Of a stretch of 25,049 nucleotides of DNA, positions 22,996 through 25,049 are shown in pieces. The stretch covers positions 220,758-245,806 of the forward strand of contig NW_019773659.1 of assembly GCF_001039355.2 (NCBI RefSeq). The letters run 5' to 3'. Source of the DNA: Lingula anatina (lineage: Eukaryota > Brachiopoda > Lingulata > Lingulida > Lingulidae). Made by a program: the position numbers and the translations under genes. The first letter of the stretch is position 1; each line of letters begins with the position of its first letter. Below the pieces are notes generated by a model. It ran no database searches. It was given only the letters and a program-made list of their open reading frames with translations, and was not told where the DNA came from.

Positions 22996-24782
22996 TTATA
23001 TTTTAGGTGCTCCATATGCATCTGGCATTCTTTCAATTGAAAACCTGAAATACAAACACAATATTAAGTCATTGCTTCCTACTGTAATTTTGCACGCCAT
23101 CACTTCAGAGTTATAAAATGTTCTAATTGTCTAGAACATGTTTTTACCATCAGTCTCTATTAACTGATGAATATCTGGCACAACCTGTTCAAGAGTTACA
23201 TAAAGACTGTAATTGATTATCAACCTATAATACAGTAAAACATTAATAAAATGTTTACTAGATCCAATGAAATCAGTGCAAGCCTTCAATATGAAACGTT
23301 CAGCCGAAAAAAGGCAATACCATACCTGTGCTGTGCTAAATACATAATTGGCACTCCAGGGATCTTCCTTATTCTCCGTTTTAAATCTTTATCACAAGTA
23401 GCAACTATGTAACATTTGTGCTAAAAGAAAGCAATAAAATAATACTTTACTATATATGCAAAGTATCAATGGACCCTACACTGTTACTCAATTTTTTTAT
23501 ACATTTGTATGTGACGCTCTTGGTAAAAAATGTGGTAATGCTTAATCATATCTAGAAATGGTAACTATCTTGACAAATGAATTACAGTTAAGGAGTTTAC
23601 ACTATTAGACTAAAATACTAATGCAGAATGTATTTTCAATGTATACCATATTCTCCTCACCTGATTAACCCTCTGCACTAAGCAATCATCAGCATATGTT
23701 CCTTTGTGCATACAAGGTAATCTAACAAACCTGGGATCTTTTGCTATTCTGAAAAAATTAATGAAATTAAGAAGTTCATATATAATAAGTCAAAACTACA
23801 GGAAGAAGTGTGTAAGCATTCATACAATTGTTAGTATTTTTTCTTAGGATTCTATCTGCTTCTTTTAATAATGAATTGTTTTTAACCCAATTCTATAATT
23901 TGAAATTTTATCATATTTTCCAATGATTTATGATATTTTCTATCAATGCAAAACACTTACTTTAGAGCAACTCTGTATTTCGATCCCAATTTTTCTAATT
24001 CAGCCATTACACAGTCTGACACATATGGAATACCTAAATTATAAAACAGTTTTAGTCACTTTTTATTTCGACTCTTGGTTGTTCAATTGAACATTTTTTC
24101 TGATCAATAACTGAATGATTTATGTTGTGTAAATCATGATCTTTCTACCAATAATTAACCATTTCTTCAACTTGGAAAGATTAAAAGTATCTGGATAACA
24201 ATAAAGTGACCAAAAAATCAACATTCACACTATACTTGTATATCAATGAGTAATCATGCAATTTTAGACTATTAGCAAACCAACTAAAAACTGACGCTTA
24301 AAATGCCATTTTACTTACACTTTGCATAGAGACAGTCCATCATAGACTGAATTATATCCAGTTTGTTCTTAATGGAAAAATTGATGAAGTTGGTATCCAG
24401 AAGGATGTGATAAGGTGGGCCTAAATTTGTGTTGTATTTGAAGAACAATGCAGAGGAAGCTTGAGGTCTGAAAATAATATAATACGAGATGAAAAACATT
24501 TAATCCTAAAATCATATATATTAATTATTTATTAATTGTTTATTAAATAAAATGACCAATCTAATTTTACCGAACAATTTCAATGTTCTACTATGAAAGA
24601 GTAAAGAAATTCCAATGGTTCTTATATAGACTTGAAAGAATTCTTATGAAAGGTGGAAACATTTCCATTCAAAATATTGTCTGATGTGGAACAAAATGTA
24701 TACTAACAGTTCTCTAATCTTCATATTTTGTGGATCTGCCTTCTTTCGTTTCTTCTTTTCCTTGTACTTGTCTTTGGCTTTT
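22996..24782 (-). CDS. FCF1: rRNA-processing endonuclease FCF1 (UTP24), six 3' exons, N-terminus outside window
   Basis: In transcript order the exons are 24782-24708, 24467-24319, 24033-23961, 23748-23661, 23420-23326 and 23044-22996. They give 175 codons of open frame plus stop, with GT-AG borders and consistent phases; the human protein is 198 aa, so about 22 N-terminal residues are missing beyond 25049. The order is a basic stretch ([12 protein letters not shown]), then a PIN domain with acidic metal-ligand candidates in [21 protein letters not shown] and ATCDKDL, then the family C-terminus ([11 protein letters not shown]). In eukaryotes FCF1/UTP24 is the SSU-processome PIN nuclease that cuts pre-rRNA at sites A1 and A2 in the nucleolus. 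It is convergent with ABCG5, 180 bp apart. Confidence 0.95.
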
Positions 24783-25049
24783 CTGGAAGATGAGAGAAGT
24801 AATTTTTATGGGCTACAGATGCTGGGCATTTACCAGTAAAATATTTTACAAATTGATAAATTAAACAATGTTTTAAATATCAGTCAATAATTATAAGGAT
24901 GAAATAGGGATAAAAAGTTTTTGATTGTGCCTTTGCATTTAAAAATACACGTTAACAAAACGTAAAAGACTGGTCACGCAACATACCGACAAAATATGGA
25001 AGTAAACATATGCGCAGAATTGAACAAAATGTTACATGAATTCTCTCTT
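24783..25049 (-). other. Intron or upstream part of FCF1, no exon found
   Basis: A good acceptor (TTCCAG) ends at 24783. I looked on the minus strand for the basic N-terminal segment expected of FCF1 and did not find it, so the first exon or exons must lie to the right of the window. Confidence 0.6.

Overview
The window is nuclear DNA of an animal, most likely a marine invertebrate. Genes are split by short AT-rich GT-AG introns, intergenic DNA is rich in microsatellites, satellites and non-autonomous transposons, and four metazoan genes can be rebuilt exon by exon. I cannot fix the phylum. The reference proteins (human ZFYVE19, ABCG5, ABCG8, FCF1) were compared from memory, without a database search.

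Positions 1-5.7 kb hold no recognised complete gene. This part is a nested repeat landscape: a 328-bp repeat core (two full copies about 98% identical plus a partial third), a degenerate satellite of about 50 bp, a three-copy tandem repeat of about 165-195 bp, an 851-bp element with 19-bp terminal inverted repeats inserted inside the satellite, and a 446-bp element with nested inverted repeats and TTAA ends. Two weak minus-strand first-exon candidates lie at 952-980 and 5751-5941.

Positions 6283-10971 (+) hold ZFYVE19/ANCHR, a FYVE-type abscission checkpoint protein, in 12 coding exons (466 aa). It converges with ABCG8 (11645-16732, -, 11 coding exons, 650 aa). ABCG8 is head-to-head, across about 1.2 kb, with ABCG5 (17942-22815, +, 10 coding exons, 654 aa). 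ABCG5 converges after only 180 bp with FCF1 (22996-24782, -, six 3' exons seen; the N-terminus lies beyond the right edge).

ABCG5 and ABCG8 are the two half-transporters of the sterol exporter (sterolins), and the shared intergenic region probably serves as their common promoter. The most interesting observation is that both nucleotide-binding domains carry complete Walker A, signature, Walker B and H-loop motifs. In human ABCG5/G8 one of the two ATP sites is degenerate, so this pair appears to keep two canonical sites. All splice junctions were derived by reading frame and GT/AG rules; every inferred exon chain sums to an intact reading frame.
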